A DNA stretch of 18,808 nucleotides from CALXJM01 sp963930325 (GCA_963930325.1 CAWVME010000074.1:1-18808), one strand, 5' to 3'. Shown: positions 1 to 5,751, numbered from the stretch's first letter. The notes: generated from the letters alone by a model not told the origin. Numbers and translations are program-made.

Positions 1-50
1 GTAATAAAAAACATTAAATCTTCAACAAAAAACTTCAACAATTTAAAATA

Positions 51-155
51 GTTCTTTGAAAATATTGATATATAAAGAAAAATAGCATTTGAGGAGTTAC
101 CTCACCCCGACCACTGAAACCGTTGAAGCAGTAGTGTTTCAACGGTTTTTATTTT
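51..155 (+). terminator. Leader-like segment ending in a rho-independent terminator
   Basis: An 11-bp perfect stem (AAACCGTTGAA at 117-127 with TTCAACGGTTT at 138-148, 10-nt loop) is followed by a T-rich run (TTTTTATTTTTATT), which is a strong plus-strand terminator. Upstream, GTTCTTTGAA at 51-60 resembles the boxA-like motif seen in Gram-positive rRNA leaders and spacers, and GAGG/CCTC at 91-103 could form a small hairpin. No open reading frame of useful length lies between the window edge and the terminator. The transcript therefore either starts to the left of the window or is a short untranslated RNA. The terminator is directly visible; calling the upstream part a leader is inference. Confidence 0.75.
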
Positions 156-210
156 TATTCAAAATTATTCATTGTTTAGTAAAATAGCTAAAGAAGTGGC
201 TTTTTCTCGT

Positions 211-448
211 TTAATCTTTTTCTTTTTGCTGTTTTGTTAGATTTTTAATCTGATATTCTAATTTACAAGCAAATGATTTGCCTTTGCTTTTCCAGGCAAT
301 TTCAAGTTTAGTTGCACTATGTGATTTAGTATATTTGGCACCGTTTTTAGATAAATGTTCATTTATTCTTTTATTTAAGTTGTTGGTTATACCGGTGTAT
401 ATAGAGTTATCTTCACACCTAATCATAAATCATATATGTATAATACAT
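211..448 (-). pseudogene. GIY-YIG nuclease family protein (UPF0213/YhbQ-like), 5' frameshift
   Basis: The readable part (211-426, 71 aa) matches the small single-domain GIY-YIG family: RCEDNSIYTGITNNLNKRINEH, then KYT, then EYQIKNLTKQQKE near the end. The usual N-terminal YxYxxxC segment is missing from this frame. It is found just upstream at 448-428, starting ATG TAT TAT ACA TAT ATG ATT, with an excellent RBS (AGGAG at 456-460 on the complement). The two parts are separated by a direct tandem duplication of 7 bases (AATCATA at 421-427 and 428-434). Removing one copy restores MYYTYMIRCEDNSIYTG, a normal family start. As written, translation from the good start stops after nine codons, at a TAG that overlaps the internal ATG at 426 (ATGATTAG), so reinitiation could still give a shortened protein. 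Family members are putative DNA structure-specific nucleases of unclear role. Confidence 0.8.
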
Positions 449-697
449 TTAAAATCTCCTAAATTAGCTAATTAAATTTTATTAAATTCAATTTTTATCT
501 AAAACTTGTTAGCAATTTATATTATTCTTTCTGAAATTTTTGTTAATTTTATTTTTCCTTCTTAAAATATGTAATTTATAATTATATATTAAATTAATTA
601 CTTGTATTTTATCATCAAGTTGAATATTATTCAATACTATACTTTATTTATAAGTTTAAAGTAGATATGTCGCATGTAAATTGAAAACGAAATATTG
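449..697. other. AT-rich gap, no gene seen
   Basis: Very AT-rich DNA between the broken GIY-YIG gene and the IS remnant region. No reading frame with an RBS and no clear promoter for a neighbour was found. ATATGTCGCA at about 665-674 faintly resembles the inner part of the insertion-sequence right end at 1110-1135 read in reverse (ATATGTCACA), so part of this gap may be decayed IS material. That match is too short to rely on. Confidence 0.4.
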
Positions 698-698
698 A

Positions 699-763
699 AA
701 GAGAGTACCAAAAATGATATTGTTTAAATAGCCACAAATAAGCAGTATTGGAGGTACTCTCTT
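699..763. repeat. 11-bp inverted repeat, 43-nt loop
   Basis: AAGAGAGTACC at 699-709 is the exact reverse complement of GGTACTCTCTT at 753-763. It lies just left of the IS481-type transposase remnant, and a related GGGTACTC occurs right after the transposase stop codon near 1079-1086. It may be leftover IS end material or a small separate element; the sequence does not decide. Confidence 0.5.
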
Positions 764-827
764 ATAGGTAATAATATCACATAAAGATTAAAATATAAAG
801 AGTCTGTAGTAAAATTTTCGTATAAAT

Positions 828-1079
828 ATGGGAATAGAATATAAAGTAATAAAGCCACATATACCAAAGCAAAATGGAAGAGTAGAAAGAAGTCATAGAA
901 AAGATCAAGAAAGATTTTATTATAAAAAGGTACTTTGGAATTTAGAAGATTTAAGAAACCGAGGTGCAGATTGGAGAAAGGAATATAATAATTTTCCAAT
1001 GAAACCGCTAGGATGGTTGAGCCCAAGAGAGTTCTTAAAAAAGTATAAAAGTCAAGAAGAATCGGTTGTAACAATATAG
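828..1079 (+). pseudogene. IS481-family transposase, C-terminal remnant (83 aa)
   Basis: The frame reads as the last part of the DDE integrase core of IS481-type transposases: GIEYKVIKPHIPKQNGRVERSHRKDQERFY, then NFPMKPLGWLSPREFL. The NGRVERSHR stretch holds the glutamate that closes the DDE triad. A complete protein of this family is roughly 300 aa or more, so about three quarters, including the N-terminal HTH and the first two acidic residues, is gone. Upstream the frame closes at a stop at 810-812, and the few codons before the ATG do not look like the family, so the breakpoint lies near 828. The fragment cannot catalyse transposition. Confidence 0.85.
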
Positions 1080-1109
1080 GGTACTCAAACTATATATCTT
1101 TCAAAAAAG

Positions 1110-1135
1110 TGTGACATATGATTGACTAACCTACA
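1110..1135. repeat. Probable right terminal inverted repeat of the IS481-type remnant
   Basis: The 26 bases begin TGTGACATATGATTG and end in CTACA. Read on the complement they start TGTAGGTTAGTC, the TGT-led form typical of IS481-family ends. They lie 30 bp past the transposase stop codon, where an IRR is expected. The matching left end is not recognisable, so the element is a decayed half. The boundary falls exactly against the first copy of the 29-bp hairpin repeat. Confidence 0.55.
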
Positions 1136-1164
1136 CTAAGACAAAAGCTCCGTCCCTTTGTCTA
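1136..1164. repeat. 29-bp hairpin repeat, copy 1 (REP-like)
   Basis: The unit starts CTAAGACAAAAGCTCC, ends CCCTTTGTCTA, and recurs without mismatch at 3641-3669 in the same orientation. AGACAAA and TTTGTCT form the arms of a hairpin around a GC-rich loop. The form GACAAA-N-CCGTCCC-TTTGTC resembles short dispersed palindromes in Firmicute genomes that have been linked to REP-associated Y1 transposases (RAYTs). That link is from memory of the family, and no RAYT gene is present here. Confidence 0.75.
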
Positions 1165-1181
1165 AAAAATATTGTAAAATA

Positions 1182-1217
1182 TGAAACTTTTCTTATTTCC
1201 AAATACTCTTATATAAT
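1182..1217 (+). promoter_or_regulatory. Possible promoter(s) of the sigma/anti-sigma operon
   Basis: TGAAAC at 1182-1187 followed by TTTT matches the -35 element commonly used by ECF sigma factors in Bacillus-type bacteria, which would fit autoregulation. The expected -10 region (about 1204-1209, TACTCT) is not a good CGT-type match. A housekeeping-type -10 TATAAT lies at 1212-1217 but lacks a convincing TTGACA-like -35. Both readings are tentative. Confidence 0.35.
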
Positions 1218-1245
1218 ATAAATGTAAAAAGAAAGGAAACTAAAA

Positions 1246-1776
1246 ATGAACGAATTGATAGAAAAAGCTCAATCCGGAGATCATTTTGCTTTTGCTTCTC
1301 TTCTAGAATTATATAAGCAAGATTTATATAAATTAGCTTTAGCAAAATTGGGAAATACATTTGATGTAGATGATGTTATGCAAGAAACTATTATAACTGC
1401 TTATACAAAATTGTCTCAGCTAAAGGATCCATCAAAATTTAAAGTGTGGTTGTTCAAAATACTTATTAATAATTGCAATATGTTCTATCGAAAGAAAAAG
1501 AATACACCTACTTCTTTAGATAGTATATACTCTTATTCAATTTCTGAAGATACTTCAGTTAATAAAGTAGATTCTAATCTCAATTTTTATTTAATTTTAC
1601 AATTACTAACAGAAAAAGAAAAAGCAATTGCAATTTTATATTATGCCTCTGATTGTTCAATTAAAGAAATTAGCAGAATTTTAAAAATTAATCCAAATAC
1701 TATCAAAACAAATTTAAAGAGAATACGAGAAAAATTAAAAGAAAAATTAATGGAAGGAGAGAATATTTATGAATGA
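1246..1776 (+). CDS. RNA polymerase ECF-type sigma-70 factor
   Basis: This 176-aa protein has the two-domain layout of extracytoplasmic-function sigma factors. Region 2 (about residues 8-78) contains YKQDLYKLALAKL and the DVDDVMQETIITAY core-binding/-10 helix, followed by FKVWLFKILINNC. Region 4 (about 120-170) contains the helix-turn-helix LLTEKEKAIAILYYASDCSIKEISRILKINPNTIKTNLKRIREKL, which would read the -35 element. Length is normal for the family. The start is supported by AAAGGAAA at 1232-1239. It overlaps the next gene by 8 bp (ATGAATGA), so the two are translationally coupled. Such pairs normally consist of a sigma factor held inactive by a membrane anti-sigma factor until an envelope signal arrives. 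The target genes cannot be told; the upstream DNA carries a possible ECF -35 (TGAAAC). Confidence 0.92.
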   Translation: MNELIEKAQSGDHFAFASLLELYKQDLYKLALAKLGNTFDVDDVMQETIITAYTKLSQLKDPSKFKVWLFKILINNCNMFYRKKKNTPTSLDSIYSYSISEDTSVNKVDSNLNFYLILQLLTEKEKAIAILYYASDCSIKEISRILKINPNTIKTNLKRIREKLKEKLMEGENIYE

Positions 1777-2836
1777 TGATTTTGATACTTTACTTAGAGA
1801 TAAATTAAAGCAAAATATAGATGTGCCTGAAAATTTTACCAGTATCATTTTAAGTTCTATTCAAAAAGAAAAAATAGAAAAAATAAATCATACACAGCAT
1901 TCTTTAAAAAAACTAGCTATTGCTTTTTCATTGTGCATTACATGTATCAGTATTTTAGTTGTTAGTGCTTATCCTGGTTTCCAATTTATTTCTAAACCGG
2001 AAATTGGTTATGTAACAAGCAGTCTAGAAGAAGCTGTAGAAAATGGTTACATTCAAAATGTGGATATGGATTATATGTATTTCAATAATATTGGCATAAA
2101 AGTTAATTATATTGTTATGTCCGACTATAATTTAAATATTTTATTTGATTTCCAATTTACTGTAGAATTGCCTGAAACTCTCTCTCATATACAACTAAAT
2201 GACTTATTAATTTACGATGAACAAAATCAATTAATATTTTGTTATAATAATAAAATAGCTGAAAAATTTCTAAAATCAAACCATATAAATTATCAAGGTA
2301 TGGCCTATCTTCATAGTTATGCAGATGGATATGGTATTCAACTAATAGAAACTACACCTTCTAGCGCAAAAATTTTATATACAATCCGTTCTATAAAAGG
2401 TTTTCCAAACAGTAAAAAATTAAATATGTCATTTAACTCTATTTCCATAGATACTGTTCAAAATTCTTCATCTACTATTAAAGGGAAATGGGCTTTTGAA
2501 TTAAATTTACCTGAAAAATTTTATAATCGTACTTCTAAAAAGTACGTTCTACAAGAACCTAACAACTTTATTGAGTTAAAACAAGCTAAAGTAACTGATA
2601 CTTTAATGCTAATTCATTATATCGCCCTAAATAGTAAGGCTCTGAATGCAGAATTATATATAATAGATAGTAATGGTAAAAGGTACGATGTAAATCTTAT
2701 TGAAACTGGTAAAGTCGTACAAAATGGAAATGAAGTTATTGCAACTTTCCCTTTGAACTTATCAAATGCAACAGAAAAATTAAACCTTCATTTCGATGGA
2801 GATTTAGAATTTGAATTAGAAGTTGCCCCAGAGTAG
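1769..2836 (+). CDS. Probable membrane-anchored anti-sigma factor (DUF4179-like)
   Basis: The 355-aa product has a short cytoplasmic N-terminus (about 1-47, MNDDFDTLLRDKLKQNIDVPENFTSII), one membrane segment at about 48-67 (LAIAFSLCITCISILVVSAY) and a roughly 285-residue outside domain rich in beta-type sequence. This topology, the position directly after an ECF sigma gene and the 8-bp overlap point to its anti-sigma partner. It resembles the DUF4179-type proteins found in this position in Clostridia and Bacilli, but that family match was made by eye. No zinc-binding HxxxCxxC anti-sigma motif is present in the N-terminus, so it is not of the classic ZAS type. GGAGAG at 1756-1761 serves as RBS. 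A strong terminator overlaps its stop codon, closing the two-gene operon. Confidence 0.72.
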   Translation: MNDDFDTLLRDKLKQNIDVPENFTSIILSSIQKEKIEKINHTQHSLKKLAIAFSLCITCISILVVSAYPGFQFISKPEIGYVTSSLEEAVENGYIQNVDMDYMYFNNIGIKVNYIVMSDYNLNILFDFQFTVELPETLSHIQLNDLLIYDEQNQLIFCYNNKIAEKFLKSNHINYQGMAYLHSYADGYGIQLIETTPSSAKILYTIRSIKGFPNSKKLNMSFNSISIDTVQNSSSTIKGKWAFELNLPEKFYNRTSKKYVLQEPNNFIELKQAKVTDTLMLIHYIALNSKALNAELYIIDSNGKRYDVNLIETGKVVQNGNEVIATFPLNLSNATEKLNLHFDGDLEFELEVAPE

Positions 2837-2852
2837 TACTCTGGGGCTTTTT
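2825..2852 (+). terminator. Rho-independent terminator of the sigma/anti-sigma operon
   Basis: A perfect stem of at least 10 bp (GCCCCAGAGT at 2825-2834 with ACTCTGGGGC at 2838-2847, loop AGT) is followed by TTTTT. The stop codon TAG at 2834-2836 lies inside the hairpin. The next base after the T run is the first base of the left 14-bp inverted repeat. Confidence 0.92.
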
Positions 2853-3360
2853 GAGAGGGAAATGCAGTATGCTTAGCTAATAAGTTGTTGCATAAAAAGC
2901 CATTGCAACATAATGTTGCACATCTCTGTCAGACGTATAAATGAAATTGTATCCTCCTGCTGGCAGATTGTTCACATGGACAGTAATCGGGGTCCCTGTT
3001 GCAGGAATGTTGATACTCATTTTATTATCCGTCATTCCATAAAGAAGCTGTACATCAATAGTTCCGCCATTTCCATCCATAGCAAGTGCAGAAATTACCA
3101 ATGTAGCGTTGCACCTTTGTGCCACATTAAAATGACCTCCGAGATTGTATGTGTTGAAGTAAAACTCTCCCCGTTTGAGGTCCGTATAAGATGATTGGAC
3201 TTCATAGTGTTGCGGGTATGTCTCTTCTTCTGCTGTTGCAATCACGGGGCAAACCGTAATAGCAATGATTAATGCCATTACGATAATCCCTGAAAGGAGA
3301 TTCTTTAAGCTCTGTTTCATAGTAATGTCCTCCTTCTTCTTTCTATTGCATTTCCCTCTC
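2853..3360. mobile_element. Candidate cassette: one secreted-protein gene between 14-bp inverted repeats
   Basis: GAGAGGGAAATGCA at 2853-2866 is the exact reverse complement of TGCATTTCCCTCTC at 3347-3360, and the match runs to 16 of 17 when the next three bases inward are included. The 508-bp interval holds just one gene (2877-3320) whose base composition differs sharply from its surroundings: 28 of 60 bases are G or C at 2941-3000, against 12 of 60 at 4081-4140. No transposase lies inside and no clear target duplication flanks the ends (TTTTT on the left, TATCT on the right). A non-autonomous element moved in trans, or an inverted repeat with a role in the mRNA (it would pair 5' with 3' UTR), would both fit. 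Confidence 0.5.
2877..3320 (-). CDS. Secreted protein of unknown function (147 aa)
   Basis: A typical Sec signal peptide occupies residues 1-30: basic MKQSLK, hydrophobic LLSGIIVMALIIAITVCPV, then ATA before EEE as the likely cleavage site. The mature part of about 117 residues is rich in beta-strand-like alternation (GEFYFNTYNLGGHF, ATLVISALAM, IDVQLLYGM, TPITVHVNNLPAGGYNFIYTS), suggesting a small beta-sandwich. It has a single mature-region cysteine (RCNATL), so no disulphide is possible within one chain. No catalytic motif or known family was recognised. The start has a strong RBS (AAGGAGG about 9 bases upstream). G+C content and codon use are clearly higher than in the neighbours, and the gene is framed by 14-bp inverted repeats, both suggesting transfer. 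It is convergent with the anti-sigma gene. Confidence 0.75.
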   Translation of the reverse strand: MKQSLKNLLSGIIVMALIIAITVCPVIATAEEETYPQHYEVQSSYTDLKRGEFYFNTYNLGGHFNVAQRCNATLVISALAMDGNGGTIDVQLLYGMTDNKMSINIPATGTPITVHVNNLPAGGYNFIYTSDRDVQHYVAMAFYATTY

Positions 3361-3365
3361 TATCT

Positions 3366-3388
3366 ATTAATGCCTATTAGGCATTAAT
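3366..3388. promoter_or_regulatory. 23-bp perfect palindrome, candidate operator
   Basis: ATTAATGCCTA at 3366-3376 and TAGGCATTAAT at 3378-3388 are exact reverse complements around one central base. The site lies between the probable promoter of the secreted-protein gene and its RBS, so it could be a repressor site or a 5'-UTR hairpin. It sits just outside the right 14-bp inverted repeat. Confidence 0.5.
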
Positions 3389-3640
3389 AAATCATCTATT
3401 AGTTATATATTTATAATATAACATCTCAATTCACTTTATCAATAAAAGTAGAAAAAAGTAGAAGTTTTTACTTTCGAAACTCTTTGTACCTTATTAAGTC
3501 TTTATTTATAAACAGATGAAGTTTTTATAAATACTTTATTTTATCATTAATAATAATTTACTTTTGTTCAAAAATTGTTTAACTTTATAATTACACATAA
3601 TTCTAATATTAGATTGCAAGGACTTTATTCTAGCAAAAAG
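3389..3640. other. AT-rich intergenic region
   Basis: Apart from the promoter and 10-bp direct repeats at 3413-3463, nothing with coding potential was seen here. The base composition returns to the AT-rich background right after the 14-bp inverted repeat, in contrast with the cassette gene. Confidence 0.5.
3413..3463 (-). promoter_or_regulatory. Probable promoter of the secreted-protein gene with upstream direct repeats
   Basis: On the complement, TTGATA (3442-3437) can serve as -35 and TATTAT (3418-3413, spacer 18) or TATATT (3420-3415, spacer 16) as -10. Immediately upstream of the -35 are two exact tandem copies of TTCTACTTTT (3463-3454 and 3453-3444). Their 10-bp period, one helical turn, is the usual layout for a dimeric activator. 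Binding-protein identity is unknown. Confidence 0.4.
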
Positions 3641-3669
3641 CTAAGACAAAAGCTCCGTCCCTTTGTCTA
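3641..3669. repeat. 29-bp hairpin repeat, copy 2 (REP-like; likely terminator for the gene to its right)
   Basis: Exact copy of 1136-1164 in the same orientation, 2505 bp away. It begins 8 bp past the end of the choloylglycine hydrolase-family gene. Read on the complement, the hairpin (AGACAAA with TTTGTCT) is followed by TAGCTTTTT, so here it can act as that gene's terminator. Copy 1 lacks such a T run, so the terminator role would be a secondary use of a dispersed repeat. Confidence 0.7.
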
Positions 3670-3676
3670 GTTTTTT

Positions 3677-4651
3677 CTAGTTGTCATATTTTATTTGCTG
3701 TTTTTCAATTAAATTATAAACAGATAATTCTTTTTTGTTTTTTTCTTTTTCAGTTATTTTTATCGCCGTAATCTGACTATTGGTATATGTTTTATAATAA
3801 TATATACCCTTATTAGTGTTCATACAACAAGAATACGTAGTAATATCAGTTTTATTTTCCTTAGTTATAGTTGCTCCTTGAACAAAAGTAACTGAATCCA
3901 ATATATGAAAAAATTGAGTTACAGAACTTTCTTCGTCATCATTACAAATTGAATTTAGTTTATTAAAAGCTACTCTAATAAATCTTGATGCGGATGAATT
4001 GTCTCCCGGCAATCCTATTGCTCCCATTCCTTGGGCATATTGTTGCAACTCTATTTTATTTGAAAATTTGCTTTTATCATAATATGGTGTTAAATTACTA
4101 TAATTATTTATGTTCATCAAATGATAATTAAAAGGAGGATTGTTAGTAAGAGCACCTATAGGATTATCATAAATTTTTAATCCATCCTGCATTTGTTCAA
4201 CAACAATACATTCATTTCCGTCACTTACCATCCAGTGTAAATCTGTTATCGGTAGATTTTTTGCAAATGGTATATTCATTATATTCAAATTTTGTATAAT
4301 TTTTTTTATTTCTTTTACAGTTGAATATAGCCCTAAAAAATATGGAATAAGTTCATAAGGAGCTAAATTAAGTTTTGAACTATCAGGATTAAAAAAGTAA
4401 GCATTTTTAGGAAAATATAGCCCTGCTATTGATAAGCCTTTTTCGTTTGTAGCTTCAGCATATAATGGATAATTATCAATTACTGTAGCCATCCCTATTA
4501 TAGAGTATTTTGTATTAATTGTAGTTTCGTTTTTAAGTTTAAACTCATATTCTCTTGGTGTAATAACAACTTTTTCATTAAATCGATACTCTAAATCTAA
4601 AGTTCTACCAAAATAATTATCTCTTGTTTTAAAATTTATACATGTGCACAT
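3677..4651 (-). CDS. Choloylglycine hydrolase-family N-terminal-Cys hydrolase (bile salt hydrolase or penicillin V acylase)
   Basis: This 324-aa protein aligns end to end with Clostridium perfringens bile salt hydrolase as remembered. After removal of Met1, Cys2 would be the nucleophile (MCTC). Other conserved active-site residues are Arg16 and Asp19 (FGRTLDLEY), Asn170 (GALTNNPPF) and Arg223 (ASRFIRVAF). The fold is that of Ntn hydrolases, which cut amide bonds: glycine- or taurine-conjugated bile salts in BSH, penicillin V in PVA. The position equal to BSH Asn82 is Tyr79 here (AGLYFP instead of AGLNFP). Tyrosine at that place is characteristic of Bacillus sphaericus PVA, so the substrate is uncertain. 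No signal peptide is seen, so it should be intracellular. AAAGGAAA upstream supports the start, and the gene follows an MBL-fold hydrolase by 15 bp. Confidence 0.88.
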   Translation of the reverse strand: MCTCINFKTRDNYFGRTLDLEYRFNEKVVITPREYEFKLKNETTINTKYSIIGMATVIDNYPLYAEATNEKGLSIAGLYFPKNAYFFNPDSSKLNLAPYELIPYFLGLYSTVKEIKKIIQNLNIMNIPFAKNLPITDLHWMVSDGNECIVVEQMQDGLKIYDNPIGALTNNPPFNYHLMNINNYSNLTPYYDKSKFSNKIELQQYAQGMGAIGLPGDNSSASRFIRVAFNKLNSICNDDEESSVTQFFHILDSVTFVQGATITKENKTDITTYSCCMNTNKGIYYYKTYTNSQITAIKITEKEKNKKELSVYNLIEKQQIKYDN

Positions 4652-4666
4652 ATGAAATTTCCTTTC

Positions 4667-5299
4667 TTACTTAATTAAAATTTCTACTTTTGTTTCTGGA
4701 TTTACTAATTCTGAAAAACTAATTCCGTCTTCTTTTAGTCCTACTATACTTCCATAATGGGTAGGTACAGCTATTTTAGGTCTAATTTCATTAATTAGAG
4801 TTGCCGCTTCTTTATAGTTCATTGTATACGTACCTCCAACTGGCACTAGTGCCACATCACATTTAACTTTCCTGTTTTCTTCTGTTATATCTGTATCTCC
4901 TGCTATATAGTACATAATTCCCATTATTTCAATTAAATATCCAACCCAATTATTTTCTTTTGGATGAAATTGTTTTCCAATGTTATAAGCCGGTATTGTT
5001 TGGAATTGTATTCCCTTTACTGTATAATTTTTATTCGGTTGTACTGTAATAATGTTTTCTCTTTTAAATCCTTTTTCTAGTAATCTTGTTATTAAATCCT
5101 TTGGTGCTACAATAATGGTATCCTTTTTTAGCACTTTGTCTATATCTTCTTCAGAGTAGTGGTCATAATGCTCGTGTGTAATAAATATTACATCTGCATC
5201 ATTGTACTTTTTTTCTATTTTAAATGGGTCAAAATATATTACTTCTTTTTTATTAAATTTAATACTACTATGATATAAAACTTCTATCCCTTCTAACAT
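4667..5299 (-). CDS. MBL-fold metal-dependent hydrolase
   Basis: The 210-aa protein has the metallo-beta-lactamase fold signature HEHYDH (residues 42-47) preceded by VIFIT, then Asp136 in AGDTD and His181 in PTHYGS, the usual set of metal ligands in the short UlaG/YtkL-like branch of this superfamily. Such proteins are often annotated as Zn-dependent hydrolases of the beta-lactamase fold with unknown substrate. The start chosen is the ATG at 5299, with AAAGGAGA correctly spaced. An upstream in-frame TTG at 5317 lies before the RBS and is unlikely. It is the first gene of a two-gene unit with the choloylglycine hydrolase-family gene, 15 bp apart, suggesting joint expression; a shared pathway (amide or lactone detoxification) is speculation. 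Confidence 0.85.
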   Translation of the reverse strand: MLEGIEVLYHSSIKFNKKEVIYFDPFKIEKKYNDADVIFITHEHYDHYSEEDIDKVLKKDTIIVAPKDLITRLLEKGFKRENIITVQPNKNYTVKGIQFQTIPAYNIGKQFHPKENNWVGYLIEIMGIMYYIAGDTDITEENRKVKCDVALVPVGGTYTMNYKEAATLINEIRPKIAVPTHYGSIVGLKEDGISFSELVNPETKVEILIK

Positions 5300-5439
5300 T
5301 TTCTTCTCTCCTTTCAATATTTTTTAGTCTTTATTTATTATTTCGTTATAGTATATCATATATTCTTTTTTGGGAAAACTTATTTTCACTGTATGTTAAA
5401 TTTTCTATAACTTATTATCTAACTTAACTAAGTAGTCAT

Positions 5440-5507
5440 TTTACATTTTATGTTAATTATGTTATAATAATATTATCTTAGCTATGAGCTGAGAAATATT
5501 ATTATAA
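5440..5507 (+). promoter_or_regulatory. Strong promoter whose -10 and start region lie in a 46-nt palindrome
   Basis: TTTACA at 5440-5445 and TATAAT at 5463-5468 are 17 bp apart, close to the ideal housekeeping promoter. A near-perfect palindrome spans 5462-5507: TTATAATAATATT (5462-5474) pairs with AATATTATTATAA (5495-5507), and the inner TCTTAGCT (5476-5483) pairs with AGCTGAGA (5487-5494) around an ATG loop. The left arm covers the -10 and the right arm touches the RBS AAGGAGG (5506-5512). It could be an operator, and the inner hairpin would sit at the very 5' end of the mRNA. Confidence 0.65.
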
Positions 5508-5520
5508 GGAGGTCTCTGTT

Positions 5521-5742
5521 GTGAAAAGCACAAACATGAACGTCTGCGGCGAACTCGTCATAACCTTATATTCCTGCCCATTTTGTGGAGCAGAATATAT
5601 GAGCGTTATGCACGAAATGGAAAAAGAATCGATACTTGAATTCGAAATCTTCAGTCAAGGTGATTACGATGAAAGTATTGAAACTCATAACAGGGAATTT
5701 CAGTGTAAACTCTGTCGGGAATACTTGCGTGTTCCTGAATGA
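5521..5742 (+). CDS. Small zinc-ribbon-like protein of unknown function (73 aa)
   Basis: Two cysteine pairs, CPFC at about residues 19-22 and CKLC at about 61-64, are spaced as in a zinc ribbon or rubredoxin-type knuckle, with an acidic stretch (EMEKESILEFEIFSQGDYDES) between them. No helix-turn-helix, enzyme motif or signal peptide is visible, and no family was recognised. The GTG start is fixed by a consensus RBS AAGGAGG at 5506-5512, 8 bases upstream. Composition differs from the surroundings: 28 of 60 bases are G or C at 5521-5580. It stands alone on the plus strand, with its own promoter, palindrome and downstream hairpin, so it behaves as a self-contained unit and may be acquired. Confidence 0.7.
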   Translation: MKSTNMNVCGELVITLYSCPFCGAEYMSVMHEMEKESILEFEIFSQGDYDESIETHNREFQCKLCREYLRVPE

Positions 5743-5751
5743 GCCTCCAGT

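Noticed and set aside
724..1074. Minus-strand 116-aa frame with hydrophobic residues
   Set aside because: It is the antisense of the IS481 transposase remnant, with no RBS and no family resemblance.
2913..3194. Plus-strand 93-aa frame
   Set aside because: Shadow of the secreted-protein gene, which has a signal peptide and a strong RBS.
3444..3463. Tandem 10-bp repeat as a CRISPR-like array
   Set aside because: Only two adjacent units with no spacer; better explained as regulatory repeats upstream of a promoter.
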